Below are positions 13,443-14,846 of a stretch of DNA of 14,846 bases, one piece after another (position 1 is the first letter of the stretch; every line of letters starts with the position of its first letter). A program made the translations under genes and the position numbers. The notes beneath the pieces are model-generated. The model did no database searches. It was given only the letters and a program-made list of their open reading frames with translations, and had not been told where the DNA came from. The stretch is from an uncultured Collinsella sp. Lineage in GTDB: Bacteria; Actinomycetota; Coriobacteriia; Coriobacteriales; Coriobacteriaceae. The stretch covers positions 1-14,846 of the forward strand of contig CABQKL010000050.1 in NCBI GenBank assembly GCA_902464645.1, in the 5' to 3' direction.

Positions 13443-14843
13443 TTAGGCCTGCTCGGAAGCCTTGGGCTCGTCCTTGTACAGGACAAATGAGACGGCAAAG
13501 GAAACAAGCGCGGCGACCGCAAACATGATCGCGTACTGCACGGGCTGGGCCAGGCACAGCAGGATACCGAAGATACCGGTAACGCCCGTACCGGAGGCAG
13601 CCAGCGAAGTGAGCGCGCAGACCAGGGCGCCGCAGCCACCGCCGATGCAACCGGCGATGAAGGGCTTAAAGAAACGCAGGTTCACACCAAAGATAGCAGG
13701 CTCGGTAATGCCCATGAAGGCGGACAGGGCCGAAGGAAGCGCCAGACCCTTGATCTTGGCATCGCGGGTCTTAAAGGCAACGGCGAGCGCGGCGCCACCC
13801 TGGGCGATGTTGGCGGCACTGGCGATGGGCAGCCAATAGGTCACGCCGTACTGGGCGAGCTGGCCCAGGTCGATGGCGGTGTACATCTGGTGGATACCGG
13901 TAACGACCGTGGGGGCATAGAACAGGCCGACGATAAAGGAACCGATGCCGAAGGGCAGGGTCAGCAGGGCCTGGATCAGACCGAGGATGGCGTTCTCGGC
14001 CCACACGAAGATGGGGCCGACGGCAACGAGCGTCACGAGCACGGTCACGAACACCGAGACGAGCGGGGTCACAAAGAGGTCGAACATCTCGGGAACGACC
14101 TTGTGCAGGCGCTTCTCGAGGAAGGCCAGAATGGCGCAGGCGATAACGATGGGGATCACGTGGCCCTGATAGCCGACCCACTCAAAGCTGTACACGCCGG
14201 GGATGACGGTGACCATGGTCTGAACGCCCTCGGAGGCAACCGTGTAGGCGCTCTGCAGCGAGGAGTTGATAAACGCACCGCCGACGACGGCACCCAGGTA
14301 CGGGTTGGCGCCAAAGGCCTTAGCGGCGGAGTAGCCGATCAGGATCTGCAGAATGCCAAAGGACGTGCCCGAGACCAGGTCGGCAATCTTGTAGATAAAG
14401 TTATTGGTGTCGAGCGCGATAAAGCCGTTGGAGGCCATAAAGTTGAGGGCACTCATAATGCCCAGCAGCAGGCCCGAAGCCACGATGGCGGGGATGATGG
14501 GGACAAAGACGTCGCCGAGTACCTTAATGGCGCGCATAAAGATGTTCTGCTTCTGCGCCGCGGCCTCCTTGACCTCGGCCTTGGTGGCAGCCTCGACGCC
14601 GCTGAGCGCGATGAACTCGTCGTAGACCTTATTGACGGTGCCAGTGCCAAAGATAATCTGGAGCTGGCCCTGGGCCTCAAAGACGCCCTTAGCGCCGTCG
14701 ATATTCTCGAGGGCCTCCTTGTCAACCTTGGCGTTATCGGCAATCACCAGGCGCAAACGCGTGGCGCAATGCGCGGCAGAGACGACGTTGTCGGCGCCAC
14801 CGATGTTGTCGAGCACCTCTTGGGCTGATTTGCGGTAGTCCAT
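13443..14843 (-). CDS. scrA: PTS system sucrose-specific EIIBC component
   Basis: The product is a 466-residue inner-membrane permease that takes up sucrose and phosphorylates it to sucrose 6-phosphate. The EIIB domain (1-85) has the phosphocysteine motif AAHCATRLRL (C26). A linker (86-105) leads to EIIC with about ten hydrophobic segments and the family motif GITEPAIFGVNLR (378-390). There is no EIIA domain, so phosphate would come from a separate EIIA-Glc-type protein. The ATG at 14843 begins MDYRKSAQEVLDNIGG, the usual start of EIIB domains in this family. Only 3 nt remain upstream in the window, so promoter and ribosome-binding site cannot be seen. The scrB gene downstream supports sucrose over the related trehalose or beta-glucoside substrates. 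No LacI-type repressor is in view. Confidence 0.92.
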   Translation of the reverse strand: MDYRKSAQEVLDNIGGADNVVSAAHCATRLRLVIADNAKVDKEALENIDGAKGVFEAQGQLQIIFGTGTVNKVYDEFIALSGVEAATKAEVKEAAAQKQNIFMRAIKVLGDVFVPIIPAIVASGLLLGIMSALNFMASNGFIALDTNNFIYKIADLVSGTSFGILQILIGYSAAKAFGANPYLGAVVGGAFINSSLQSAYTVASEGVQTMVTVIPGVYSFEWVGYQGHVIPIVIACAILAFLEKRLHKVVPEMFDLFVTPLVSVFVTVLVTLVAVGPIFVWAENAILGLIQALLTLPFGIGSFIVGLFYAPTVVTGIHQMYTAIDLGQLAQYGVTYWLPIASAANIAQGGAALAVAFKTRDAKIKGLALPSALSAFMGITEPAIFGVNLRFFKPFIAGCIGGGCGALVCALTSLAASGTGVTGIFGILLCLAQPVQYAIMFAVAALVSFAVSFVLYKDEPKASEQA

Positions 14844-14846
14844 GAC

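Noticed and set aside
11812..13446. A 544-codon plus-strand frame opposite scrB
   Set aside because: All GH32 catalytic motifs are on the minus strand; the plus frame has no domain.
13890..14828. A 312-codon plus-strand frame opposite scrA
   Set aside because: Asp/Gly/His-rich shadow of a membrane-protein gene; no motif.

Overview
The window is a GC-rich chromosomal stretch, almost all of it coding on the minus strand. Its gene content and protein style (a long Ala/Glu-rich IF2 N-terminus, a Clostridia-like IMP dehydrogenase variant, a sucrose PTS with a GH32 hydrolase) fit a gut Coriobacteriia member, most likely Collinsella or a close relative. That assignment rests on pattern recognition, not on a marker gene or a search.

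Right-to-left on the minus strand, the left third (1-5425) is the translation/transcription operon rimP-nusA-infB-rbfA-nrnA. The genes are tightly packed: rimP and nusA are 1 nt apart, rbfA and nrnA overlap by 8 nt, and the infB stop lies in the rbfA ribosome-binding site. A strong extended -10 promoter precedes rimP. A terminator-shaped hairpin with six U residues sits between that promoter and the rimP ribosome-binding site, which looks like an attenuator. NusA carries a C-terminal Cys3His zinc-finger-like extension.

The middle (5513-10035) holds leuS with its own terminator, then guaB (IMP dehydrogenase). They are separated by a 370-nt gap filled with three large palindromes: a ~140-nt one that makes up essentially the whole presumed leuS leader, a 35-nt near-perfect one, and a ~94-nt one directly after guaB. 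The guaB gene diverges from the only plus-strand gene, a short ModE-type winged-helix regulator.

That regulator converges on a degenerate Cys/Met-metabolism-type PLP-fold protein whose catalytic lysine position reads Arg. A 75-nt near-perfect palindrome lies between the two 3' ends. The right end (11723-14843) is a sucrose uptake and cleavage operon: scrA (PTS EIIBC), an intercistronic hairpin, scrB (sucrose-6-phosphate hydrolase), and a terminator hairpin. The PLP-like gene begins just beyond that terminator.

Most of the window is conserved housekeeping. The points worth a second look are the NusA finger, the rimP leader attenuator, the lysine-less PLP-fold protein and the family of large palindromes. 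I saw no tRNA, rRNA, CRISPR array, insertion-sequence transposase or phage gene.
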